From a virus, in the IMG/VR virus record IMGVR_UViG_3300047678_000155, positions 1-24,687 of that record: 24,687 nucleotides of DNA, one strand, 5' to 3'. Under the pieces are notes generated by a model that was not told where the DNA came from, searched no databases, and saw only the letters and a list, made by a program, of their open reading frames with translations. Within the stretch, counting starts at the first letter, position 1. The number at the start of each line of letters is the position of its first letter. Made by a program: the position numbers and the translations under genes. Positions 6,425-14,689 of this stretch are shown here, one piece after another.

Positions 6425-9400
6425 CGGGTAGCCTCCAGGACGTAGCCGCGCCCAACGGACGCTGACAGTTGATAGACGCGCGCCGTGATCGGGTTGCCGG
6501 GCGTGATGCCGTCGGTGGTCTGATCCGCAGCGCTGTAGGCGCAGGTCTGCGCCGTGGCGCTGATGGTGCGCACCACGGCGGCAGACACGATGATGTCGAC
6601 CTCGTAGCGCTCGCTCGCCTCGGCCAGCGGCGGGTCGATGCCCGGCGCCAGGAAGCGGTGCGCGTACCGCGAGCGCCGACGCCAGGTGATAGTGGCGTCG
6701 TTCGCGCTGTCGCGCGCGATGCGCAGATCGCTGGGCGCGTAGGGCTTGAGGCCGATGCCGGTGTTCGTGAACGCCTCGCTGGCCACCGCGCTGGCCAGCG
6801 CCGAGAGCGTCACGCCCTTGACGTAGCGCGCCGCGTTCAGGTCGGCCACCTGCCCGGCCACGCGACGCAGCCCGGCCGTGAGCGCGAGCACGACGCACGG
6901 CTCATTGGCCGCGTGCGTGGCAATGGCCCATTCCGTGCCGCGGAGCCCGCGCAGCAGGCCGGAGAGGACATAGACGCCTGGGCTCGACAGCGTGGCCGTG
7001 CGGAAGCGGATGATCTCGCTGCCCACCAGCATGGCATTGACCGTCTCGTTCGTGAGCATGGCCGCGCGCGTGCTGCTGCTCAGCTCGCCATTGCCAACGT
7101 TCACCGTGAGCTTGTTCTTCTCGTCGAAACCGGCATCTGTGAAGGTGCCCAGCGTGGTGCTGCATGTGCCGAAAACGGAGCTTTCTGCCACGTCAGCCAC
7201 CGCCGTATAGGTCACGTCGTCCAGGCTGCTGTAGACCTGGCAGCCGGGCCAGGTGGTGCCGCTGCCCTTCGCGGCCACGTAGTAGCCGGCGCCATCGTCC
7301 GCATCGCGCAGCAGCGGAATGTCCATCGGCTCGATCAAGGTCGAGCTGTACGCCGTCACGGCGCCGGCCTCGGTGTAGCCGGTGTCCGTCAGCTTGGCGC
7401 TGTCGAAAGCGGTTTCGTCGTCGGCCACGGTGTCAAAGCCCAGCACGCCGGCAGCGTCATTGCGGCGCACCAAGCGCAGCCGGTAGGTGCGGCTGTCTTC
7501 GTCGGTCACGGTCACCACGTCGCTGGGCACGAGCTTGGTGAAGCTCATGGGCAGCGAGATCGGCGCCGTCACCTGGCCGGCCGCGGTATCGGCCACCACC
7601 GCATCGGCAATGCCCTTGGCCTCGGCCGGCGTGAGGCCCAGCGCGAGCTGCGCGCCCTGCGTGGCCGCTTGGCCGCTGACAACGCGGTCGCTGTACTCGG
7701 TGCCCGGCTGGTAGTCGGCCGAAGCGTTGATGTACTGCACCATCGCGTTCGGCGGCCGCTCCAAATCCGAGCTGACGGTCAGCGCCAAAGGCTGGTCTGC
7801 GGCCTGGTCCTGTCCGGCGGCCAGGTACTCCCACGCCACCGAGGCAGCAGATGCGCCGCCGCGCGGCACGAAGTAGAGTTTTCCTGTGACGTAGGCCTCG
7901 AAGAAGTAGGCCGTGCACAACTGCTCCAGCACGCCGCGCGTGGGCGCCACCTGCGCCAGCGCCAGGGCGCGCACTGGCTTGTTGATGCTGGCCAGTGCGC
8001 TGGCGTCATAGGTGCCGGCGGGCATTCCGGCGCGCTCGCACAAGGCCTCGACGGTTTCCTGCAGCGTGTGCGTGTTGGGCGCAACGAGGGCGTAGGCGTA
8101 TGGCGGCGGCTTAAATGGGCCAGCAGGCAGGGTGTACACGTCCGTGTATCTGGTCGAGCCCACCGGATACAGCTCGGTCGCCTCCTCTTCCTGCGAGAAT
8201 GTGCGGAACTGGAAGCTGTCCACATAGACATTACGACCGCCGACGACAGCCGCGGAACCGAGTTTCAGTGTCCACGCGCTGCCTGTCGGCCACGGGTCTC
8301 CACTGCCGCTGATGGTGCCGATGTATCGCCCAAGCGCGAAAAACTGCCACAGCCCGCCTCGCTTGTATTGCACGGCCACGTGAAACCACGTGTTGACGGC
8401 AGGCCTGTACGTGCCATTCCCCATGCCGCCGCCGCCAAAAATGCCAGCTCTAGCAAAGTTGACGGTGAAATCAGAAAACCCGCCACTGACGGCTATATCC
8501 ACGGTGACTGAGTAATTCGGCAAGGGCAGAAGTTCCAACCTGAACAGCCGGTGCGCGGCCGTGCTGTTGGTGCGGAACCAGCCTTCAACACGCCAACTGC
8601 TACCGCCTGGAGTCAGGTCGATGCCGCCACTGTCTGTGGCCGCTTCCCGGCTTGCGAGATCAAGACAGTATCCGCCCCACTTGACTGGCGACGACACCAG
8701 CGCCTGATCCGAGCCGGTGAGATTGATCTTCACCGGACCGCCGAGATCGGCTTGCACTTTGTTGCTTGCTTCCAGGGACTCAAACTGGCTCAGAAACCCA
8801 CGATCAACATAGACCAGCGTTCCGTCGACCACCACCTCGAACGTGAGGTTCGGAATCTGCCCGCTGCCGCCGAGTTGCAACCCCTCGAAGAACACGCAGG
8901 CACGGCCGCGATAGCCCGGCGCCAGCGCGGTGGTCACGTCGGCCTCATAGGTGGCATCTGGCAACTGGTCCGATTCGCCGGTGTAGATCGTCATCCGGCG
9001 CCACAGGCTGGCGTCGTAGCTGCTGCTTATGCTGTCGTCGGCGGAATCGTCAAGAACGTTCCAAACCAACTTGCCGTTGGACCAGATGCGAGCGATGTAG
9101 AGGATCTTGCGGCCACACAGTCCGATGAGCAGATCGACCTCATAGGAGTAGGTGGTCACCTCCGGCCCGCCGCCCTTGCCGCCGCTGGTGCGGCGCAACT
9201 CGCGCTTGCTGCTGGCCCACCAGATCTGACCCGCAATGCGCGGCGTGCCCTGCACCCAGGGTATAGGCGTGCCGTAGGCGCTGCCCGTGACCGTCAGGTC
9301 ACCGAGCCGCGGCCCCCCCTGTGCCCTCTGCGGGAACAAGGTGGCGCCAGCAATGGAGCCCAGCGTCCACCCGATGGCGGCGCCGCTCAGGCCGAGCACG

Positions 9401-9462
9401 GTTCCTTGAATCGCGGCCGAGCCGATGGCCGCGCCGACGGCAGCGATGGCCAACTGTGCCAT
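6421..9462 (-). CDS. Tail-tip hub / host-specificity protein with inserted LamG-like domain
   Basis: A 1013-residue product. The N-terminus is a Gly/Ala-rich hydrophobic stretch (about 1-45), then the baseplate-hub region of GTA gp15/Phage-tail_3 type: GDLTVTGSAYGTPIPWVQGTPRIAGQIWW, RELRRTSGGKGGG, YSYEVDLLIGLCGRKI, RIWSNGKLVW. From about 243 to 425 there is a jelly-roll insert resembling LamG/concanavalin modules (WRVEGWFRTNS, WFHVAVQYKRGGLWQFFALGRYIG, NVYVDSFQFRT). After that the hub resumes (TLQETVEALCERAGMP, LYFVPRGG, then LRDADDGAGYYVAAKG and DLRIARDSANDATITWRRRSRYAH). It should form the tail tip and bind the receptor. It starts in a one-base TAATG overlap after the NlpC/P60 gene. Confidence 0.88.
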   Translation of the reverse strand: MAQLAIAAVGAAIGSAAIQGTVLGLSGAAIGWTLGSIAGATLFPQRAQGGPRLGDLTVTGSAYGTPIPWVQGTPRIAGQIWWASSKRELRRTSGGKGGGPEVTTYSYEVDLLIGLCGRKILYIARIWSNGKLVWNVLDDSADDSISSSYDASLWRRMTIYTGESDQLPDATYEADVTTALAPGYRGRACVFFEGLQLGGSGQIPNLTFEVVVDGTLVYVDRGFLSQFESLEASNKVQADLGGPVKINLTGSDQALVSSPVKWGGYCLDLASREAATDSGGIDLTPGGSSWRVEGWFRTNSTAAHRLFRLELLPLPNYSVTVDIAVSGGFSDFTVNFARAGIFGGGGMGNGTYRPAVNTWFHVAVQYKRGGLWQFFALGRYIGTISGSGDPWPTGSAWTLKLGSAAVVGGRNVYVDSFQFRTFSQEEEATELYPVGSTRYTDVYTLPAGPFKPPPYAYALVAPNTHTLQETVEALCERAGMPAGTYDASALASINKPVRALALAQVAPTRGVLEQLCTAYFFEAYVTGKLYFVPRGGASAASVAWEYLAAGQDQAADQPLALTVSSDLERPPNAMVQYINASADYQPGTEYSDRVVSGQAATQGAQLALGLTPAEAKGIADAVVADTAAGQVTAPISLPMSFTKLVPSDVVTVTDEDSRTYRLRLVRRNDAAGVLGFDTVADDETAFDSAKLTDTGYTEAGAVTAYSSTLIEPMDIPLLRDADDGAGYYVAAKGSGTTWPGCQVYSSLDDVTYTAVADVAESSVFGTCSTTLGTFTDAGFDEKNKLTVNVGNGELSSSTRAAMLTNETVNAMLVGSEIIRFRTATLSSPGVYVLSGLLRGLRGTEWAIATHAANEPCVVLALTAGLRRVAGQVADLNAARYVKGVTLSALASAVASEAFTNTGIGLKPYAPSDLRIARDSANDATITWRRRSRYAHRFLAPGIDPPLAEASERYEVDIIVSAAVVRTISATAQTCAYSAADQTTDGITPGNPITARVYQLSASVGRGYVLEATR

Positions 9463-9887
9463 TAGTGAACCCCCGGCAGCCGGTACGCGCGCACCAGGCG
9501 CAGCGTGCGGCGGAACATGAGCCGCGTCTCGATGACGCGCCCCTCATTGGCCGCGCCGTGGATCAGCGACCAGCCGCCGTGCCGGTAGTCGCCCACGATG
9601 CCCAAGTGCTGCGGCTGGCTCACGATCTTGAGCACCAGCACGGCGCCGAGTTCGATCTCTGGCGCGCGTTGCATGTGCTGGTCGCACCAGTCAAGCATCG
9701 TGCCGTCAGGCATGCGCGCATAGCCGTTCACGTCCCAATCCGGAGCCACCAGGCCGAGCTGCCGCGCCACGCAGATGATGAGGCCAGCGCAGTCCAGCGC
9801 CACGCCGGGCAGCCGGCCCTGGTGCTGCCAGGGCGTTCCCAGGTGGCCGCGAGCGGCACCGACGACATCGGCGGCGGTGGCGCTCAT
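9462..9887 (-). CDS. NlpC/P60 peptidase of the tail tip
   Basis: A 141-residue product. The cysteine-peptidase triad is visible: Cys33 in ALDCAGLII, His94 in QPQHLGIVGD and His110 in SLIHGA. The N-terminus (ADVVGAARGHLGTPWQHQGR) is typical of phage tail NlpC/P60 proteins, which open peptide cross-links of peptidoglycan during DNA entry. It is the RcGTA gp14 counterpart by position, lying between DUF2163 and the hub. The ATG at 9887 overlaps the DUF2163 stop (ATGA) and its TAA shares one base with the hub ATG. Confidence 0.92.
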   Translation of the reverse strand: MSATAADVVGAARGHLGTPWQHQGRLPGVALDCAGLIICVARQLGLVAPDWDVNGYARMPDGTMLDWCDQHMQRAPEIELGAVLVLKIVSQPQHLGIVGDYRHGGWSLIHGAANEGRVIETRLMFRRTLRLVRAYRLPGVH

Positions 9888-10765
9888 GCCTCGGCGTCCG
9901 GTGTGGCGGTCAGGGCGTCCAAGCCCGGAATGTGCGGCTCTCCCTGAAAATTCAGCACGTTAGAAAACTTGGTGTTGCAGTCGTCGCTCAGCCGCTTGCG
10001 ACAGCCGGCGATCACCTTGAAGGTATCGCCCACCTGGATGGTGCTCGGCATCGGCAGCATGAGCGTGAACACGCCGCCGGTAGCGTGGGTGCGCACCTTC
10101 TGAGCCAACCCGTTGTTGTTGCCGGCGGTCCAGGTCAGGATTCCGTCGCCATACCAATCGACCACGTTGGCTTTAAACACGGCCGACGCGGCGAAGTTCG
10201 CCTTGTCCGTCACGCTGGTGACGGTGCCGGTCTTCAGGTAGGTAGCGGCCGTCAGCCGGCACAGGTTGCTGCCGTTGGCCGTGGGGTAGTCCGCAAACCG
10301 CGCCCTGCATGTCTTGCTGGTGACGTTGCCCACCGGCTGTTGCAGATACTGCTGCAAGCCGCGCAGTTCGCACAGCACCATGCCGCGCTGCAACTCCACG
10401 TTGCCGATGGTGCCGGCCAGCAGCGGCTCGGTGCCGTCGCCCGGCGTCACCCAGTTGTAGCGGAAGATCAGGAACGCGGCGTTCTGCCACACGCCGCCCA
10501 GCACGTCGGCCCGGGTGAAAAGCGAGCCATCATCCAGCGTGGAAAGCTCCAGGCTGTCCACCCCCAGCCCGGCGGTCGTGACGATGCTGCTGATGCTCAG
10601 GCCCTGCGCGGCGCTGTAGTCAACCGAGCCGATGGTCACGTCCTCTCCCGCGCTGGTGAAGCCGAAAACCTCGCCATCGGTGCGCGTGATGCGCAGCGCA
10701 TAGGCCAGCGTGGTGGTGCCGGTGTCAAGGTGCGTCTGGTACGCGCCGGCCAGTGTCTTGCTCAC
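9884..10765 (-). CDS. DUF2163/BR0599-type tail-tip protein
   Basis: A 293-residue product. The GTG at 10765 overlaps the preceding TGA (GTGA), giving VSKTLAGAYQTHLDTGTTTLAYALRITR; the longer frame to 10798 only adds shadow residues. The N-terminal domain (DGEVFGFTSAGEDVTIGSVDY) is DUF2163. The C-terminal segment has CRARFAD, LTWTAGNNNGLAQKVRTH and DTFKVIAGCRKRLSDDCNTKFSNVLNFQGEPHIPG, the hallmark of the BR0599 domain (PF09356). The Cys pair and the F-x-N-x-x-NFxGEPHIPG motif are intact. It corresponds to RcGTA gp13, which carries a metal site at the distal tail. Confidence 0.92.
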   Translation of the reverse strand: MSKTLAGAYQTHLDTGTTTLAYALRITRTDGEVFGFTSAGEDVTIGSVDYSAAQGLSISSIVTTAGLGVDSLELSTLDDGSLFTRADVLGGVWQNAAFLIFRYNWVTPGDGTEPLLAGTIGNVELQRGMVLCELRGLQQYLQQPVGNVTSKTCRARFADYPTANGSNLCRLTAATYLKTGTVTSVTDKANFAASAVFKANVVDWYGDGILTWTAGNNNGLAQKVRTHATGGVFTLMLPMPSTIQVGDTFKVIAGCRKRLSDDCNTKFSNVLNFQGEPHIPGLDALTATPDAEA

Positions 10766-11379
10766 AACACCAGCTCCAGGATGGGGATGCCGGACCACTC
10801 GTGCAGCAGGCCAGAGGCATTGCGGCCGATGATGCGGCCCTCCAGACGGTCCGTGTCATAGCGCATCGGCACGTCGAATTCACCCGCCCAGGTGAGGTTC
10901 GCCGCGGTGCGCGACGCGGTGGTGGTGACGATGCCCGTCACCGTGTTCAATGTGTAGTCCGTCGTCAGCGTCAGCGTGCTGCCGCTGTTCTTCAGCTCGA
11001 AGCCGCTGGCGATGGGCTTGACGATCTTGCGGTTGAGCGTCTGCGCGCCGCTGGTGTAGCGCTTGACGAGTTGGAACGTGGTGCTCGTCAGGCCGGTGAC
11101 GAAGCCCGAGGTATGGACAGCAGAAAAGTCCGCCCAGTCCTTGAACCGCCAGCCGTGCAGACGGCCGCGCACGGACATGAAGTGCGCGCGCAAGGTCTCG
11201 AAGTCGGCCTGACTCTTGATGCCCTGGCTCACGTCCCACCGGTGGCGTGGGTAGGTCCACGCGGCGTTGCGCTGCTCACGCCCACCGGCGGTGACGACGA
11301 CATCCGTGCGCCACTCAGGGCCGCCCTGGGCGCCGTAGCTGATGCGCTCCGGGAAGCGTGGCGATTCGTAGAAGGCCAT
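10762..11379 (-). CDS. DUF2460 distal tail protein
   Basis: A 205-residue product beginning MAFYESPRFPERISYGAQGGPEWRT, with AAWTYPRHRWDVSQGIK, FMSVRGRLHGWRFKDWADF, FQLVKRYTSG and a C-terminal GEFDVPMRYDTD. These are the defining blocks of DUF2460 (PF09343, TIGR02217), the distal-tail protein of RcGTA gp12 type that forms the ring joining tube and hub. It lies two bases after the tape-measure stop. Length fits the family. Confidence 0.93.
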   Translation of the reverse strand: MAFYESPRFPERISYGAQGGPEWRTDVVVTAGGREQRNAAWTYPRHRWDVSQGIKSQADFETLRAHFMSVRGRLHGWRFKDWADFSAVHTSGFVTGLTSTTFQLVKRYTSGAQTLNRKIVKPIASGFELKNSGSTLTLTTDYTLNTVTGIVTTTASRTAANLTWAGEFDVPMRYDTDRLEGRIIGRNASGLLHEWSGIPILELVL

Positions 11380-11381
11380 GG

Positions 11382-13034
11382 TCAGTTGTTCCGGGCCGCA
11401 GCGCGCTCGACAGCGCGGGCCGTGTCGGCGGCCAACTGGCTGCGCGTGCGCGCGTCGTAGTTGCCGCTGATGGTCTGGTTAATCACCACCGTCATGCCGC
11501 CGCCGGAGGGCTGCACCGTCATGCCAGTGCGCCCGCCAAAGGCAGGCTCCGGGCCACGCTCGCCCACCACGCCCCAGCGGCCCGGGGCGATGAATCCGCC
11601 GGTGGCAAAGCCGCCGCTGAAAAGGCTGCCCACGGCCTTCGTAAGGCCGTCAAGAATTCCGCCGCCTCCGCCGAGCAGTCCGGTCAGCGCATTGCCCAGC
11701 GGCTCCGTGACCAGCTTGCGCGTGACGATGCGTAGAATGTCCTGCTCAAGGCCTTTGAGCACATCGCGCAGGCTGTTTCCGCCGACGATGGCGTCCTCAA
11801 AGGCGCTGGTGAACGTGAGGCCGAGTTCTTCGGCCAGGCCCTTGGTGCGCTCCACGTTGTTGCCCATGCGCTTGAGCAGCGCATCGGTGTCTTCGTAGCC
11901 TTCCTTTTCTGCCGCGAGGAACTTCTGCTTGGTGTCTTGCAGCGGATCCAGGATGGCATAGGCGGCCTGCTGCACACGGCCGGCCTGCTCTTTGAGGAAT
12001 TGGTCGATATCGTCCACCGCCTCGCGCTCACTGCGCAGGAAGGCGGCTTTCTGGTCGGCCAGCGGATCCCGGATGGCGTAGGGGATGTCAACCCTGCCCG
12101 ACCTGCTGCGCCCGCCGCGGGCTGGGATCTCGCCCACGCTCGGCAGCTCATACCGGCCGCCGCCCTCGTTGGCTGGCCGCCGCCCGGCGTTCGCGCCCTC
12201 GATGCCTTGCAGCGTCTTGCGGTACGCCTCGAAGGCGCCCGGCAGGCCGCCCTTAAGATAGCCGCTGGGGATCGCGCCCAGCGCCTCCATCAAGCGCCCG
12301 CTCTTGCCAGCGTCGAACAGTTGGTTGATGGCCGGCAGCAGGCTGCCGATGATCGACCGCGCCGCGTCGGTCACGTTCTTGTTGAACGCGGAGAGCTGCT
12401 GATTGAACTTCTCGGCCTCGCGCGCCTGCTGCGCCGTGACGGTGGCATTGAGTTGCCCGGCTTCGGCCAGGTCTTTCAGCAGCGGACCGACTTCCTTGAC
12501 GCTCTTGCCGAAGAGTTCCTGCACCAGCCGCGCCTTGTTGGCACCGCCTGCTGCGTAGCCGCTCATCGCCACTGCGATCTGGCGCAGCGCCTCGGCCGGG
12601 TCGAGCTTGCGCAGTTCGGCGGCGCTCAGGCCTATCTGCTTGAGCGCCAGAGCCGTGCCGCTGTCTGGATTGGTGTCGTTCAAGCCCTGGTTCAGCTTGA
12701 CCAGCGCCGAGCCCACGGTGTCTATCGTGGTGCCGGTGCGCGCGGCGATGTCTTCCAGCGCGCTGATGTTCTCCACGCTGGCGCCGGTGGCGTCGGCCAG
12801 GTCGTTGAGCTTGTCGATGCCGTCGACCGTGGCGCGCACGAACTGCGTGATGACGGACACCGAGAACGCGCCGGCCAGCGCCGAGCCCACGCCGAGCAGC
12901 GCCTGGGACGTGCCGGCAAACGCCGCAGTGATGCGCGCGGACTCCTTCTCGGCTAGGCGGGCGGCCTTGTCCATGCCCTGCTGCAGACCAGCCAGGCGCG
13001 CTTCCAGGTCGATGGAGAGAGTAGCCAGGGACAT
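11382..13034 (-). CDS. Tail tape measure protein
   Basis: A 550-residue product. The N-terminal part (LSIDLEARLAGLQQGMDKAARLAEKES) is helical. It is followed by a hydrophobic helix (about 45-65), DLADATGASVENISALEDIAARTG and the lambda-H/prophage tape-measure block LVQELFGKSVKEVGPLLKDL. Two similar segments around 'I-(R/L)DPL-(A/Q)D-x-K-x-x-FL' occur mid-protein. The C-terminus has GLTFTSAFEDAIVGGNSLRDVLKGLEQDILR, FATGGFIAPGRWGVVGERGPEPAF and VVINQTISGNY, typical of siphovirus tape measures. By the usual 1.5 angstrom per residue the tail would be roughly 80 nm. The ATG follows directly on the TGA of the GT reading frame. Confidence 0.92.
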   Translation of the reverse strand: MSLATLSIDLEARLAGLQQGMDKAARLAEKESARITAAFAGTSQALLGVGSALAGAFSVSVITQFVRATVDGIDKLNDLADATGASVENISALEDIAARTGTTIDTVGSALVKLNQGLNDTNPDSGTALALKQIGLSAAELRKLDPAEALRQIAVAMSGYAAGGANKARLVQELFGKSVKEVGPLLKDLAEAGQLNATVTAQQAREAEKFNQQLSAFNKNVTDAARSIIGSLLPAINQLFDAGKSGRLMEALGAIPSGYLKGGLPGAFEAYRKTLQGIEGANAGRRPANEGGGRYELPSVGEIPARGGRSRSGRVDIPYAIRDPLADQKAAFLRSEREAVDDIDQFLKEQAGRVQQAAYAILDPLQDTKQKFLAAEKEGYEDTDALLKRMGNNVERTKGLAEELGLTFTSAFEDAIVGGNSLRDVLKGLEQDILRIVTRKLVTEPLGNALTGLLGGGGGILDGLTKAVGSLFSGGFATGGFIAPGRWGVVGERGPEPAFGGRTGMTVQPSGGGMTVVINQTISGNYDARTRSQLAADTARAVERAAARNN

Positions 13035-13615
13035 TCAGCGCTCCGCGGGCAGCTTGTGCGTCTTGATGACGCCGAGCCGGTGAATGAGGTCTTCCACGTC
13101 GTTGACGTGCAGCACTTCGGCCACGATGGGCAGGCCCGCCCAGTCAATGCCGCCCATGCCGTTGGACAGCAGCCCGTAGGCGCGGGAAGCGATCACGTCG
13201 GCGGCCGTCGCTTCCGGCAGCGTTTCGCCCTCCCATTGGATGCCGGCCGCAGCGTCCAAAAGGGCGGTCAGTTTCCCCGGGCCTGCTCCTGTGCGGCGCG
13301 GCGCGCTTCCAGCGTGTCGGCCACGCGCGCCATGAGCGTGGGCAGCCATTCCAGGTGCTCGGCCAGCAGCAGCTCCCAAGCCTCGGCGCTGAACGGCGCA
13401 GCCTCGGGCGCCGCATCCGGCAGCAGATCGGCCTGCGTGACGCCGCGCCAGTCGATGACCAGTGCCACGGTGGCGCGCATCTGCTCCATGCCACCGCGCA
13501 TCATGCGGGCCTGTTCTTCCCAGCCGGGCTGACGCCACTGGATGGCCATGCGGTCGTCCAGTTGGAGCCATTGCTCGCGTGCCGCTCTGATGCGCTTGAT
13601 CAGGTCCTCAGACAT
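13035..13615 (-). CDS. Tail assembly chaperone GT, made by -1 frameshift
   Basis: The G frame (from 13615) runs into GGGAAAC at 13271-13277, immediately before its TGA. A -1 slip there lets translation continue in the downstream frame as LTALLDAAAGIQWEG and on to DDVEDLIHRL-type sequence, ending at the TGA at 13035-13037. The product would be about 193 residues, of which 78 are frameshift-specific. The downstream frame has no credible start of its own at the right place and no ribosome-binding site, but codes convincingly (ETLPEATAADVIASRAYG, LPIVAEVLHVNDVEDLIHRLG). G/GT pairs before the tape measure are standard in siphoviruses; GT recruits tail tube subunits to the tape measure. Confidence 0.82.
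13268..13615 (-). CDS. Tail assembly chaperone G
   Basis: A 115-residue product starting at the ATG at 13615, which overlaps the end of the tail tube gene by 8 bases. It is helical and Ala/Glu-rich (MSEDLIKRIRAAREQWLQL, EEQARMMRGGMEQMRATVALVIDW, FSAEAWELLLAEHLEWLPTLMARV) and ends QARGN. Position between tail tube and tape measure, size and the terminal slippery site identify it as the lambda gpG counterpart. It is the main product; a minority of ribosomes should make the GT extension. Confidence 0.82.
   Translation of the reverse strand: MSEDLIKRIRAAREQWLQLDDRMAIQWRQPGWEEQARMMRGGMEQMRATVALVIDWRGVTQADLLPDAAPEAAPFSAEAWELLLAEHLEWLPTLMARVADTLEARRAAQEQARGN
13271..13277 (-). promoter_or_regulatory. 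-1 ribosomal frameshift slippery heptamer GGGAAAC
   Basis: Read on the minus strand in the G frame as G-GGA-AAC, then TGA. It fits X-XXY-YYZ exactly and differs only in the last base from the lambda G/T site GGGAAAG. Slippage moves GGA/AAC to GGG/AAA and gives the downstream frame CTG-ACC-GCC, which is open to 13035. Confidence 0.85.
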
Positions 13616-14249
13616 TCGGCTTCACCACCCACCCCGGGCAGATGACATTGAACTGGCCGCTGGCCAGTCCGCCTGACGCCACGCTCTCGCCGGCCACGCT
13701 TGGCACGCCGTAGAACACGCGCAGCACGGTCGAGCCCTTGGTGATCTTGAACAAGCAGCTCGTGCCGTCGCGCGCCGCGGTCTCGATGAAGTCCAGCGCC
13801 GTGCCTTGGCTCTCCGGGTTTCGGATGTCGATCGTCACATCCTGCGGCGCCAGCAGGCCAGCGACGTTGCGCGTCTTCTGGTCCATCAGCCGGGTGTCGT
13901 CGAGCTGGTTCGCAGCACCACCGCCAACGTTGTAGCCGGCCGCCTCGCTGAGCGTGCCCCAGGTCGCAGCAGCGGTGAACGTGCCGGCAGACCAGGTGCT
14001 GTAGTTCGTGGTCTTGAGGTTCGCCAGCGTGAAAGTGTTAGTGTCCTGCGCCGACACGAAGGCGGCTTGGCCGTCGATCTCAACCATGCCGGCCGACACT
14101 GTGAAGAAGCCAACGTCACCCACGGTGTGGCCGTGCGCCGCGGAGGTGGCCACGCCGGGGTCGGCCTTGGTCAGCGCGGTGACGGTGCTCGCGCTCTCGA
14201 AAGTGAGGGCTACTTCGATCTTGCAATCGCGCCCGACGATGGTTGCCAT
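13608..14249 (-). CDS. Tail tube (major tail) protein
   Basis: A 213-residue product from the ATG at 14249 (MATIVGRDCKIEVALTFES). It contains HTVGDVGFFTVSAGMVEIDGQAAFVS, TDTNTFTLANLKTTNYSTW-type beta segments, DDTRLMDQKTRNVAGLLAPQDVTIDI and a C-terminal LASGQFNVICPGWV. The 'D-x-T-x-x-x-Q-K-x-x-x-(V/I)-x-G' and 'V-x-(V/I)' strand order and its place just before the G/GT chaperones match phage tail tube proteins of the lambda V/HK97 gp type. It is preceded by an intrinsic terminator and its own leader of about 40 bases. Confidence 0.82.
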   Translation of the reverse strand: MATIVGRDCKIEVALTFESASTVTALTKADPGVATSAAHGHTVGDVGFFTVSAGMVEIDGQAAFVSAQDTNTFTLANLKTTNYSTWSAGTFTAAATWGTLSEAAGYNVGGGAANQLDDTRLMDQKTRNVAGLLAPQDVTIDIRNPESQGTALDFIETAARDGTSCLFKITKGSTVLRVFYGVPSVAGESVASGGLASGQFNVICPGWVVKPNV

Positions 14250-14289
14250 GGTGCGGTTCCTTCAGTGATGCGGGCGGCGCCCGGGAATG

Positions 14290-14315
14290 AAAAAGGCCCG
14301 CGCTCGGCGGGCCTT
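14290..14315 (-). terminator. Intrinsic terminator upstream of the tail tube gene
   Basis: A perfect 9-bp stem (AAGGCCCGC / GCGGGCCTT) around a 5-base loop. On the minus strand it is followed by a run of five T residues. It sits inside the late operon, between the tail-completion gene and the tail tube gene. Confidence 0.85.
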
Positions 14316-14338
14316 GGCTTGTGAAACAGTGCGGCGGG

Positions 14339-14689
14339 CTATTCCCACCACTCGCAGGTCAGGACGGTGGCATCGAGGCCAACGTCCGGGTCGAAAGCGC
14401 TGCTGCGCGACGTGCACACGCGGGCATCGGCCAGCAGCGCGGCCTTGACTTGATTGGCCACGACATCGGCCGCGGCGGCAGTCTCGGCCCAGCACTCCAC
14501 GCTGAACGTCACCACGTTGGACAACAACGTGTTGTCCAGGCCAAACTCCGGCGCATGGCTGGCCGTGAACGCCACGTATGGCAGCGCGGCGGCCTGCGGC
14601 ACGGCGTTCTGCGCGATGCGCGTGCCCACCAGCGCAGTCAGCGGCGCGTAGGCGGCCAGCAGCGCGCGAAATTCGGTCTCGGCGCTCAT
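14339..14689 (-). CDS. DUF3168-type tail completion protein
   Basis: A 116-residue product beginning MSAETEFRALLAAYAPLTALVGTRIAQN, then PQAAALPYVAFTAS, NVVTFSVECWAETAAAADVVANQVKAAL and a terminal beta segment ending TCEWWE. This order (short helix, 'L-x-x-LVG-x-RI', 'LPY(V/I)-x-(F/Y)', 'v-F-x-v-x-cWa') is the DUF3168 (PF11367) signature, the family of the HK97 gp9/lambda U-like tail terminator. The ATG overlaps the stop of the gp10-like gene (ATGA). Confidence 0.88.
   Translation of the reverse strand: MSAETEFRALLAAYAPLTALVGTRIAQNAVPQAAALPYVAFTASHAPEFGLDNTLLSNVVTFSVECWAETAAAADVVANQVKAALLADARVCTSRSSAFDPDVGLDATVLTCEWWE

Noticed and set aside
5771-6898. 375-codon minus-strand frame for the fibre-like gene
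   Set aside because: The first about 158 codons are a shadow of the hub; the ATG at 6424 overlapping the hub stop is the real start.
13272-13571. Independent gene upstream part of the GT frame
   Set aside because: The residues before the slippery site are Gly/Arg/Ala shadow of gene G; only the part after 13271 codes sensibly, so frameshift fits better.
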